Of a stretch of 33,812 nt of DNA, positions 1 to 7,720 are shown piece after piece; the stretch's first letter is position 1, and every line of letters begins with the position of its first letter. This stretch comes from Prochlorococcus sp. AH-716-K03 (GTDB taxonomy: Bacteria > Cyanobacteriota > Cyanobacteriia > PCC-6307 > Cyanobiaceae). The notes under the pieces were generated by a model, which was given only the letters and a program-made list of their open reading frames with translations, was not told the DNA's origin and made no database searches. Both the position numbers and the translations under genes were made by a program. The stretch spans positions 1-33,812 of the forward strand of contig JAOOLH010000007.1 of assembly GCA_028408675.1 (NCBI GenBank), given 5' to 3'.

Positions 1-440
1 ACGGGTGCTCTGAATTGATTGATATAATTTTAAACTTTCTCCCAATAGGACCAATGCTCTTCGAGGAAGATACAATATGCGATCAACCCTTAGATAATTT
101 ATTAGCGGATTTAGTAAGAGAGCAAGTATTAATCAATACAAGGGAAGAAGTTCCCCATAGTGTCGCAGTAAAAATAGAAAAAATTAAGGAAATCAAAAGA
201 GATAAGGGTAAAAAATTCACAGCTATTTTGGCTACAATTATTGTTGAGAGAACCAGTCAAAAGGGAATTCTAATTGGTAAAAAAGGTTCAATGTTAAAGA
301 CCATTGGTCAGACTGCAAGATCAAATATGAAGAAATTAATAAATGGTCCAGTACACTTGGAATTGTTTGTGAAAGTTGTTCCAAATTGGAGAAAAAAAGA
401 ATCAAAATTAATGGAACTCGGTTATGAGTTGGATTATTAA
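1..440 (+). CDS. era: GTPase Era, C-terminal part (5' truncated by window start; duplicate copy)
   Basis: KH-domain motif GILIGKKGSMLKTIGQTARSNMKKL...VHLELFVKVVPNWR; identical to the C-terminus of the 4004-4537 ORF. Confidence 0.9.
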   Translation, partial: GCSELIDIILNFLPIGPMLFEEDTICDQPLDNLLADLVREQVLINTREEVPHSVAVKIEKIKEIKRDKGKKFTAILATIIVERTSQKGILIGKKGSMLKTIGQTARSNMKKLINGPVHLELFVKVVPNWRKKESKLMELGYELDY

Positions 441-1376
441 ATCAGTATGATGAATTTTGATGTAATTACTTTATTTCCTAAAGCTTTTGAATTAATAAAT
501 AATTTAGGAGTTATTACAAGGGCTTTAGAGAAAAATCTGATAAATGTCAATTTACATGATTTGAGAGAATATGGAGAAGGTTCTTATAGGCAAGTTGATG
601 ATAAGCCTTATGGAGGAGGGGCAGGGATGGTTTTAAAACCAGAGCCGATCTATAAAGCTCATGATTCAATAATAAAATTACCAAATAAAAAAACTTTATT
701 AATGACTCCCCAAGGTAAAGTCATGCAGCAGAAGGATCTTTTAAGGTGGTCTCCTTTGGATCAATTGATAATTATCTGTGGGCAATACGAAGGCTTTGAT
801 GAAAGAGTTAGATGCTTGGCTGATGAAGAGGTTTCTATAGGTGATTATGTACTTTCTGGAGGCGAGATTCCTGCCATGTCTATAATTAATGGATTAACAA
901 GATTATTACCAGGAACCCTTGGAGACCCAAGCTCTTTAATAGATGAAAGTCATAATGCTCCCTTGTTGGAATATCCTCATTACACAAGACCTCTTACTTT
1001 TAAAGAAATGAAAGTACCAGATATTCTGGTTAGTGGTAATCATGAAGAGATAAAATTATGGCGAAAGCAGAAAATGTTAGAAAGAACATTGGATAGGAGA
1101 AATGACTTGATTTCTAATGAAGACTATAAAAAAGCACCAGAAAGTAAGAGAATAAATGAAGACTCAAATGAAGTTATGAAATTTCGTATAGGCAATGGAT
1201 ATGATATTCATAGATTAGTAGAGGGTAGGAACTTAATAATTGGAGGAGTTAAATTGAAGCATCCTGATAATTTAGGACTTGATGGGCATAGTGATGCTGA
1301 CGTTCTTAGCCACTCAATAATGGATGCATTATTAGGAGCTCTATCTCTTGGAGATATTGGAAAATATTTTCCTCCA
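1..1376 (+). repeat. Left arm of a long inverted repeat (partner 3068-4443, reverse complement)
   Basis: Position 1 'acgggtgctctgaatt' matches the reverse complement of 4443 downwards. Position 1376 '...ttttcctcca' matches the complement of 3068. The coordinate sum is 4444 at both ends, so there is no net indel. Encoded Era-C/TrmD/IspF-N proteins are identical in the ORF track. Confidence 0.97.
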
Positions 1377-1664
1377 TCTGATCAAAAATGGAAAAATGCT
1401 GATAGCTTATTTTTGTTATCAAAAGTTATTGAATTAATTAGAAAGCAAGGTTGGGAAGTTAATAATATTGATAGTGTTATCGTGGCTGAGAGACCAAAAA
1501 TAAAACCGCATGTAGAGGTAATGAAAAATAATATTTCTAATACCTTAAAGATCGATGGTAGTTTTATAGGGATAAAGGCTACTACAAATGAAAAATTGGG
1601 GCCTGAGGGAAGAGAGGAAGGTATAAGCTGTCATTCAGTAGTATTGCTTGAGAAAAAAGAATGA
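447..1664 (+). CDS. trmD-ispF: tRNA (guanine-N1)-methyltransferase TrmD and 2-C-methyl-D-erythritol 2,4-cyclodiphosphate synthase IspF in one ORF
   Basis: TrmD motifs [27 protein letters not shown] and [11 protein letters not shown], followed by IspF motifs [43 protein letters not shown] and [17 protein letters not shown], with no stop between. The IspF ATG would be at 1176. Confidence 0.9.
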   Translation: MMNFDVITLFPKAFELINNLGVITRALEKNLINVNLHDLREYGEGSYRQVDDKPYGGGAGMVLKPEPIYKAHDSIIKLPNKKTLLMTPQGKVMQQKDLLRWSPLDQLIIICGQYEGFDERVRCLADEEVSIGDYVLSGGEIPAMSIINGLTRLLPGTLGDPSSLIDESHNAPLLEYPHYTRPLTFKEMKVPDILVSGNHEEIKLWRKQKMLERTLDRRNDLISNEDYKKAPESKRINEDSNEVMKFRIGNGYDIHRLVEGRNLIIGGVKLKHPDNLGLDGHSDADVLSHSIMDALLGALSLGDIGKYFPPSDQKWKNADSLFLLSKVIELIRKQGWEVNNIDSVIVAERPKIKPHVEVMKNNISNTLKIDGSFIGIKATTNEKLGPEGREEGISCHSVVLLEKKE

Positions 1665-2107
1665 AAATTAATTTGAAAATTAAAAAAAAAATACAAAGCT
1701 TTTCTTTATTATTAGTTTGTTTATTCGGATTACTTTTTCAAAGTAATTCTCAAATTCTTAATGCTCTTCCTATGGATAAATATCAAAGTGAACTTGTGAC
1801 AGAAGAATTGAGACTTGAAATCCCTTCTAAGTATAAAGATGTATGGCTAAAGGCCGAAAAAGAAGTTTGGGAACCTTGGTTGTCTATTCAAGATGGTTAT
1901 TTGGGAAGAAAAATATTTTGGGATAAAGAAAAAGAAGAAGCCTTGATTCTGGTTAATTGGAAAAATAAAAGATTATGGAAAAGCATATCAATAAAGGAAG
2001 TTAATGTAATTCAAGAAAAATTTGAAGTAAATGTCAAAACTTCTTTAAATTTGAATGTAAATCCTTTTAAACTGATTTACGAAGGAGAATTGGCTGAACA
2101 AATATGA
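1661..2107 (+). CDS. Conserved cyanobacterial hypothetical protein (TIGR03792-like), signal peptide/membrane anchor
   Basis: N-terminal hydrophobic segment; '[40 protein letters not shown]' resembles the TIGR03792 pattern; overlaps the ispF stop by 4 nt. Confidence 0.6.
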   Translation: MKINLKIKKKIQSFSLLLVCLFGLLFQSNSQILNALPMDKYQSELVTEELRLEIPSKYKDVWLKAEKEVWEPWLSIQDGYLGRKIFWDKEKEEALILVNWKNKRLWKSISIKEVNVIQEKFEVNVKTSLNLNVNPFKLIYEGELAEQI

Positions 2108-2760
2108 ATTTAGATATTAGGTTTGATTTCGGAAGACGAGAGAGAATTGGACTTATTGAAGCGATTTGGGGTGAAGATAAAACTATAGATCAGTTAAAGA
2201 GAGTGTCTGAAAAAGTCTTAGAAAAAAAAGAAGTAGTTTTTATTACGCGTATTGATAAAGAAAAAGCTACACATCTACTAGAAATATATAAGGATGGAAG
2301 ATTTATTGAAGAAGCGAATTGCTTCATAATTGGTGAAAATTTTAATAAATTCTCGACAGATAAAAAAGTAGCAATAATCTCAGGTGGCTCTAGTGATTTA
2401 TCTGTAACACTTGAAGCGAAATTATCTCTAGAAATCTATGGAGTGAGCTGTCAATCTTTTATAGATGTAGGAGTAGCAGGAATTCATCGTTTATTCAGTG
2501 AAATAGAGGAAATTAATAAATACGATGTTCTTATAGTTTGTGCAGGAATGGAAGGAGCTCTAGCAACTGTTATTGGAGGATTATTACCTCAACCTATAAT
2601 TGCAGTGCCAGTTTCTGTAGGATACGGAGTTAGTAAGAATGGAGAAACTGCTTTAAATAGTATGTTATCAAGTTGTGCTCCAGGGATTTCGGTTATGAAT
2701 ATAGATAATGGTTATGGAGCCGCAATGGCTGCGCTAAGAATTATAAAAAGGATTTCCTAA
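2104..2760 (+). CDS. larB: LarB / circadian phase modifier CpmA homolog
   Basis: Motifs RFDFGRRERIGLIEAIWGEDKT, GGSSDLSV, DVGVAGIHRL, VCAGMEGALATVIGGL and PVSVGYGVS; 4-nt overlap with the upstream ORF. Confidence 0.85.
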   Translation: MNLDIRFDFGRRERIGLIEAIWGEDKTIDQLKRVSEKVLEKKEVVFITRIDKEKATHLLEIYKDGRFIEEANCFIIGENFNKFSTDKKVAIISGGSSDLSVTLEAKLSLEIYGVSCQSFIDVGVAGIHRLFSEIEEINKYDVLIVCAGMEGALATVIGGLLPQPIIAVPVSVGYGVSKNGETALNSMLSSCAPGISVMNIDNGYGAAMAALRIIKRIS

Positions 2761-2767
2761 ATGTTAA

Positions 2768-2899
2768 TTATTTTTTTTCGATTTCTAATAGATTTTCTAT
2801 CCATAAATTGAGTTGTTTAGAAAGTATTCCTTTTTCTTTCATTTTAATAGCCTTAACTACAACTTGAGTATTTACCCACTCTGGATATCTTTTGGTCAT
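2768..2899 (-). CDS. Small 43-aa hypothetical protein (not in ORF track)
   Basis: Reverse-strand ATG..TAA: MTKRYPEWVNTQVVVKAIKMKEKGILSKQLNLWIENLLEIEKK; convergent with larB, 7 nt apart. Confidence 0.45.
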   Translation of the reverse strand: MTKRYPEWVNTQVVVKAIKMKEKGILSKQLNLWIENLLEIEKK

Positions 2900-2964
2900 T
2901 TATTTTTATTCAGTAATTATAATTTGATATAAATTTCTCTAAAAACAAGCTCTAAGTAACAAAA

Positions 2965-3067
2965 TTAATTTATTATGTTCGATTTGCTACCTAGTCTTGA
3001 TAATTCTGAAGAGGTATCATCACCTTCTACATTTTTAAGTCTTTCTATTAATTCGGATAAATCTTTT
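2965..3067 (-). CDS. C-terminal fragment of an unidentified minus-strand gene, truncated at the inverted-repeat junction
   Basis: Reverse-strand reading ...[33 protein letters not shown] ends at 2965 and is cut at 3067/3068, where repeat sequence begins. Confidence 0.45.
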
Positions 3068-3997
3068 TGGAGGAAAATATTTTCCAATATCTCCAAGAGA
3101 TAGAGCTCCTAATAATGCATCCATTATTGAGTGGCTAAGAACGTCAGCATCACTATGCCCATCAAGTCCTAAATTATCAGGATGCTTCAATTTAACTCCT
3201 CCAATTATTAAGTTCCTACCCTCTACTAATCTATGAATATCATATCCATTGCCTATACGAAATTTCATAACTTCATTTGAGTCTTCATTTATTCTCTTAC
3301 TTTCTGGTGCTTTTTTATAGTCTTCATTAGAAATCAAGTCATTTCTCCTATCCAATGTTCTTTCTAACATTTTCTGCTTTCGCCATAATTTTATCTCTTC
3401 ATGATTACCACTAACCAGAATATCTGGTACTTTCATTTCTTTAAAAGTAAGAGGTCTTGTGTAATGAGGATATTCCAACAAGGGAGCATTATGACTTTCA
3501 TCTATTAAAGAGCTTGGGTCTCCAAGGGTTCCTGGTAATAATCTTGTTAATCCATTAATTATAGACATGGCAGGAATCTCGCCTCCAGAAAGTACATAAT
3601 CACCTATAGAAACCTCTTCATCAGCCAAGCATCTAACTCTTTCATCAAAGCCTTCGTATTGCCCACAGATAATTATCAATTGATCCAAAGGAGACCACCT
3701 TAAAAGATCCTTCTGCTGCATGACTTTACCTTGGGGAGTCATTAATAAAGTTTTTTTATTTGGTAATTTTATTATTGAATCATGAGCTTTATAGATCGGC
3801 TCTGGTTTTAAAACCATCCCTGCCCCTCCTCCATAAGGCTTATCATCAACTTGCCTATAAGAACCTTCTCCATATTCTCTCAAATCATGTAAATTGACAT
3901 TTATCAGATTTTTCTCTAAAGCCCTTGTAATAACTCCTAAATTATTTATTAATTCAAAAGCTTTAGGAAATAAAGTAATTACATCAAAATTCATCAT
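3035..3997 (-). CDS. trmD: TrmD plus truncated IspF (second copy; IspF cut at the inverted-repeat junction)
   Basis: Identical to the N-terminal part of the 447-1664 product through GDIGKYFPP, then an unrelated tail ([10 protein letters not shown]) read through the junction in a non-native frame. Confidence 0.9.
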   Translation of the reverse strand: MMNFDVITLFPKAFELINNLGVITRALEKNLINVNLHDLREYGEGSYRQVDDKPYGGGAGMVLKPEPIYKAHDSIIKLPNKKTLLMTPQGKVMQQKDLLRWSPLDQLIIICGQYEGFDERVRCLADEEVSIGDYVLSGGEIPAMSIINGLTRLLPGTLGDPSSLIDESHNAPLLEYPHYTRPLTFKEMKVPDILVSGNHEEIKLWRKQKMLERTLDRRNDLISNEDYKKAPESKRINEDSNEVMKFRIGNGYDIHRLVEGRNLIIGGVKLKHPDNLGLDGHSDADVLSHSIMDALLGALSLGDIGKYFPPKRFIRINRKT

Positions 3998-4443
3998 ACT
4001 GATTTAATAATCCAACTCATAACCGAGTTCCATTAATTTTGATTCTTTTTTTCTCCAATTTGGAACAACTTTCACAAACAATTCCAAGTGTACTGGACCA
4101 TTTATTAATTTCTTCATATTTGATCTTGCAGTCTGACCAATGGTCTTTAACATTGAACCTTTTTTACCAATTAGAATTCCCTTTTGACTGGTTCTCTCAA
4201 CAATAATTGTAGCCAAAATAGCTGTGAATTTTTTACCCTTATCTCTTTTGATTTCCTTAATTTTTTCTATTTTTACTGCGACACTATGGGGAACTTCTTC
4301 CCTTGTATTGATTAATACTTGCTCTCTTACTAAATCCGCTAATAAATTATCTAAGGGTTGATCGCATATTGTATCTTCCTCGAAGAGCATTGGTCCTATT
4401 GGGAGAAAGTTTAAAATTATATCAATCAATTCAGAGCACCCGT
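3068..4443 (-). repeat. Right arm of the long inverted repeat (partner 1-1376)
   Basis: Reverse complement of 1-1376. Identity breaks at 3067/1377. Confidence 0.97.
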
Positions 4444-4896
4444 CTCCTTCAGATGCACTTACAATTTGAAAATTTTTACTAATTCCAAAAACTTTTCTAT
4501 ATTGATCTAATCTTAGATTCTTGAATTCCTTATTCACTAAATAATAAATTCAGTTTTATTTTCAACTAAAAAATCTTTTATATATTCATCCCCTTTCCCA
4601 GGTTCAACACTTGAATCGAGAACTAAAACAACCATATCTACGCCATTTATTGCTGATTTAGCATTTTTTACAAGTATTTCGCCTAGAAGATGATGAGGTT
4701 TATGAACTCCAGGCGTATCTACAAAAATTATTTGTCCAAATTTTGTTGTAAGTATTCCTTTTAATTTATTTCTAGTAGTCTGCGCCACAGGAGAAGTAAT
4801 TGTTATTTTCTCTCCAATTAACTTGTTTATTAAAGTAGATTTCCCTACATTAGGCCTTCCTAGTAAAGTTACGAAACCAGATTTATAATTAGTCAA
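4004..4896 (-). pseudogene. era: GTPase Era, frame-disrupted at ~4537 (ORFs 4537-4896 and 4004-4537)
   Basis: N-terminal ORF has G1 GRPNVGKST and G3 DTPG; C-terminal ORF has the G5-like SAS and the KH domain. The frame changes at 'gaatttattatttagtgaataag', and no NKxD motif is present in either ORF. Confidence 0.8.
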
Positions 4897-4935
4897 AAGT
4901 CTTTTAAAATATCCATAATAAAATTCTGATCAAAA

Positions 4936-5463
4936 ATGAAAAAAAAAACCATAAATACACAAGAAACTTCTTTTAATCAGGCAATAAATATATCTGCTCT
5001 ATGGTGTAAAGAATGGGGAGAAGATCTGTTAAGTGAAGAAGTTTTGGCTGATAGAGTCGCAGAACTAATTAAAACAAAAAATGGATTGAGAGGTTTTTTT
5101 GCGTATGCATTATCTGATCAAGATTGTTATTTATTAGATAAACTTCCATTCTCATTTGTTTTCAAACTTCAAGAGGCTGGAAATGATGTGGTAGAAATAG
5201 TAATTAAAAATCTAATTATGAGCTCTGCCCAAATAATAGTTCATGAAAGTAATAATAATCTTGAATATAAATCTAATTCGGAAAATATTTCAGAGAGATG
5301 TAAAAACATTTTGCGAGTTTTAGAAACGAAGTCTGTTACTAAAAATATTAATCAAATAATGAATGATTTAGATAATCTTGGAAATAGCTTCGATAATTCA
5401 AAAAAATATAATGATAAGCAAAAGGAATTTATAAAGAATCAAATTCTCGATATTCCACAATAA
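4936..5463 (+). CDS. Conserved cyanobacterial hypothetical protein
   Basis: 175-aa ORF starting with ATG, divergent from era. Confidence 0.6.
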   Translation: MKKKTINTQETSFNQAINISALWCKEWGEDLLSEEVLADRVAELIKTKNGLRGFFAYALSDQDCYLLDKLPFSFVFKLQEAGNDVVEIVIKNLIMSSAQIIVHESNNNLEYKSNSENISERCKNILRVLETKSVTKNINQIMNDLDNLGNSFDNSKKYNDKQKEFIKNQILDIPQ

Positions 5464-5464
5464 A

Positions 5465-5491
5465 AAAAAAGTAGATAGGATCTACTTTTTT
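5465..5491. terminator. Bidirectional intrinsic terminator between convergent genes
   Basis: AAAAAAGTAGAT-AGG-ATCTACTTTTTT: 12-bp perfect stem with a 3-nt loop and A/T tracts, between stops at 5463 (+) and 5520 (-). Confidence 0.8.
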
Positions 5492-5519
5492 CAAAAAATA
5501 AGTTAAATTGAATTTATTT

Positions 5520-6257
5520 TTAATTTCTTCTTCCACCGCCCTGAAGAGCAATCATCAATCTTAAAATAAATACAAATAGATTTATATAAGTTAGGTACAT
5601 ACCTAAAGCTCCCGCAAGATATTGATCATCACTATACCTTCTTGGCATTGTGTAGAAATCTAAGAAAGACATCGCAACGAATAAAACCGTTCCAAATCCT
5701 GCAATCATAAGTTCAAGACCTGAACCTCCAAAAACACCTGGAGCAAAGAATCCTCCAATCAATTGAACAAACATTGCTATCAACAAACCAATTAAGCCAA
5801 GTCCAACAACTCCGCTAAGAGCTTGTCCAACACTATCGCTCATTCTTTGACCTGTATAAGAAGCTATGACAAAAGTAATACCTGTGGCCAGTGCTGCTGT
5901 CCCAACAGATCCAATGCCAATTGTTCCAATTGCCAAAGCTACTATTCCACTTAGCGTAAATCCGGTTAATAAACTGAATCCAGTTAATAAAGGAAGAGCT
6001 TTTGCATTATTAGCATTGTTAGCAGCACTTGTTGCTACGAAAAATAAAACCAATTCAGCTATTAAAGCAACAATAGAGAGAGGTTGAAATAGTGCAGGGT
6101 TTGTTGCTATCAGTGAGACACCTGCTAATACTCCTAAAGAAGTTAAAACCATTCCTCCACCTACATAAGGAAGAGCTTTTTGTACTACATTTGGTCCAAC
6201 GATAGCGCTAGTTTGTGCATCGCGAATAGCTTGATTAAAATTACTACTTGCTGGCAT
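5520..6257 (-). CDS. BAX inhibitor-1/YccA family integral membrane protein
   Basis: Seven-TM-like hydrophobic pattern; C-terminal 'FLDFYTMPRRYSDDQYLAGALGMYLTYINLFVFILRLM' is typical of BI-1-like proteins. Confidence 0.8.
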   Translation of the reverse strand: MPASSNFNQAIRDAQTSAIVGPNVVQKALPYVGGGMVLTSLGVLAGVSLIATNPALFQPLSIVALIAELVLFFVATSAANNANNAKALPLLTGFSLLTGFTLSGIVALAIGTIGIGSVGTAALATGITFVIASYTGQRMSDSVGQALSGVVGLGLIGLLIAMFVQLIGGFFAPGVFGGSGLELMIAGFGTVLFVAMSFLDFYTMPRRYSDDQYLAGALGMYLTYINLFVFILRLMIALQGGGRRN

Positions 6258-6331
6258 TTTTATACCTTTTTAATTATCTTTATTCTACCTAATTTTTTAT
6301 TTTTCAGTGTACGGTTCACCCAAGTAATATT

Positions 6332-7288
6332 TTATTTATAAGCCTCAATAATTTTCTGAACTAAAGGGTGTCGAACTACATCATCAACAGTTAAATAACA
6401 AAACTTTATTCCTTCAGTATTAGAAAATATTTTTGATGCCTCCACCAAACCACTTAACTGATCATTTTTTAAATCAATTTGAGTAATATCACCATTAACA
6501 ACCATCTTTGATCTTTCCCCTAATCTAGTCAAAAACATTCTCATTTGAGAAGTTGTAGTATTTTGTGCTTCATCTAAAATAACCAAAGAATTATCCAATG
6601 TTCTTCCTCTCATAAATGCTAGCGGTGCTACTTCAATAATACCTTTATCAATTAATGAATTTGTTTTATCGATTCCAAAAATACTATTTAGAGAATCAAA
6701 CAAAGGTCGTAAGTATGGATCAACTTTTTGCTGCAAATCTCCGGGAAGAAATCCTAAATTTTCACCAGCCTCTACCGCTGGTCTTGTTAAAACAATTTTT
6801 TCGATTTTTTTCTCATTTAATAATCTGGCGGCACAAACAGTTGCTAAAAATGTTTTACCCGTACCTGCTGGACCAATAGCGAAAGTTAAATCAAAGTTCT
6901 CAATAGATTCAACATATTCTTTTTGCCGTATAGTTCTAGGTCTTAAATATCTCCCTTCTTTTGAACGAGCTAGAATCTTTTTTCCAAGGGCAGCATGAGA
7001 AGAAGATTCTCCCATATTTAAGGAACTTAGAGCAGCCTTAAGATCCACTTCTGGGACTTCTAATCCTTGTTCCCAAATTGGTCTTGTCAGCTCTACCAAT
7101 GCAGATGCCCTTTCAAGTTTAGGGATTACTCCATTCATTTCAAGTTGTAGACCTCTAATAGTTAAGGAGACACCCGTAAGAGATTCAAATTTTTTTAAAA
7201 AAGAATTTCCGGGACCAGATAACGCAGTTGCAGCATCAGAACTTGGCAAATCTATAGTGAAGTGACCAGTTTTGGAAACTTCTTTCAT
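6332..7288 (-). CDS. phoH: PhoH family ATPase
   Basis: Walker A AIGPAGTGKTFLA, 'LTRPAVEAGENLGFLPGDLQQKVDPYLRPLFD', Walker B VILDEAQNTT, 'NGDITQIDL'. Confidence 0.92.
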   Translation of the reverse strand: MKEVSKTGHFTIDLPSSDAATALSGPGNSFLKKFESLTGVSLTIRGLQLEMNGVIPKLERASALVELTRPIWEQGLEVPEVDLKAALSSLNMGESSSHAALGKKILARSKEGRYLRPRTIRQKEYVESIENFDLTFAIGPAGTGKTFLATVCAARLLNEKKIEKIVLTRPAVEAGENLGFLPGDLQQKVDPYLRPLFDSLNSIFGIDKTNSLIDKGIIEVAPLAFMRGRTLDNSLVILDEAQNTTTSQMRMFLTRLGERSKMVVNGDITQIDLKNDQLSGLVEASKIFSNTEGIKFCYLTVDDVVRHPLVQKIIEAYK

Positions 7289-7323
7289 CTATTTAACGTG
7301 TGTAAAAATAAATTTAACAACTT

Positions 7324-7668
7324 TTAGCTTTCAGCTTCTTTACTATCGGTTTCAGCTTCTTTACTCTTGGCCTTTGCAATCTTTTCTTTCTCCAATTTAG
7401 CCTTACCAATAGCAATAGAGGGTCTAACTTTCTTTTCTAATAATCCACCCTTTTCTAGTAAAGTTCTTACAACATCGGTAGGTTGTGCTCCCTGTGTAAG
7501 CCTGATTCTTAATGCTTCTGTATCAAGCCTAGTTTCTTTAGTTCTTGGATTGTAAAAACCTAATTCTTGAAGAGGTCTTCCATCTCTTCTGGAAGTACTA
7601 TTGCATGCAACAATTCTGAAACTTGCTTCTTTTTTCTTTCCAAAGCGCTTAAGGCGCAATTTAATCAT
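7324..7668 (-). CDS. rpsP: 30S ribosomal protein S16
   Basis: [41 protein letters not shown]. Confidence 0.95.
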   Translation of the reverse strand: MIKLRLKRFGKKKEASFRIVACNSTSRRDGRPLQELGFYNPRTKETRLDTEALRIRLTQGAQPTDVVRTLLEKGGLLEKKVRPSIAIGKAKLEKEKIAKAKSKEAETDSKEAES

Positions 7669-7720
7669 CTTAAATAATATATTTTATTCAATAGTATCAT
7701 TTGAAGGTAGCTATTTAAAA

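Noticed and set aside
1-4443. Inverted repeat interpreted as a transposon with long terminal inverted repeats
   Set aside because: Arms and spacer consist of housekeeping genes (era, trmD, ispF, larB); there is no transposase or target-site duplication, and the left arm simply ends at the window edge.
5866-6087. 73-aa plus-strand ORF inside the BAX-inhibitor family gene
   Set aside because: Antisense shadow ORF of an Ala/Gly/Leu-rich membrane protein.
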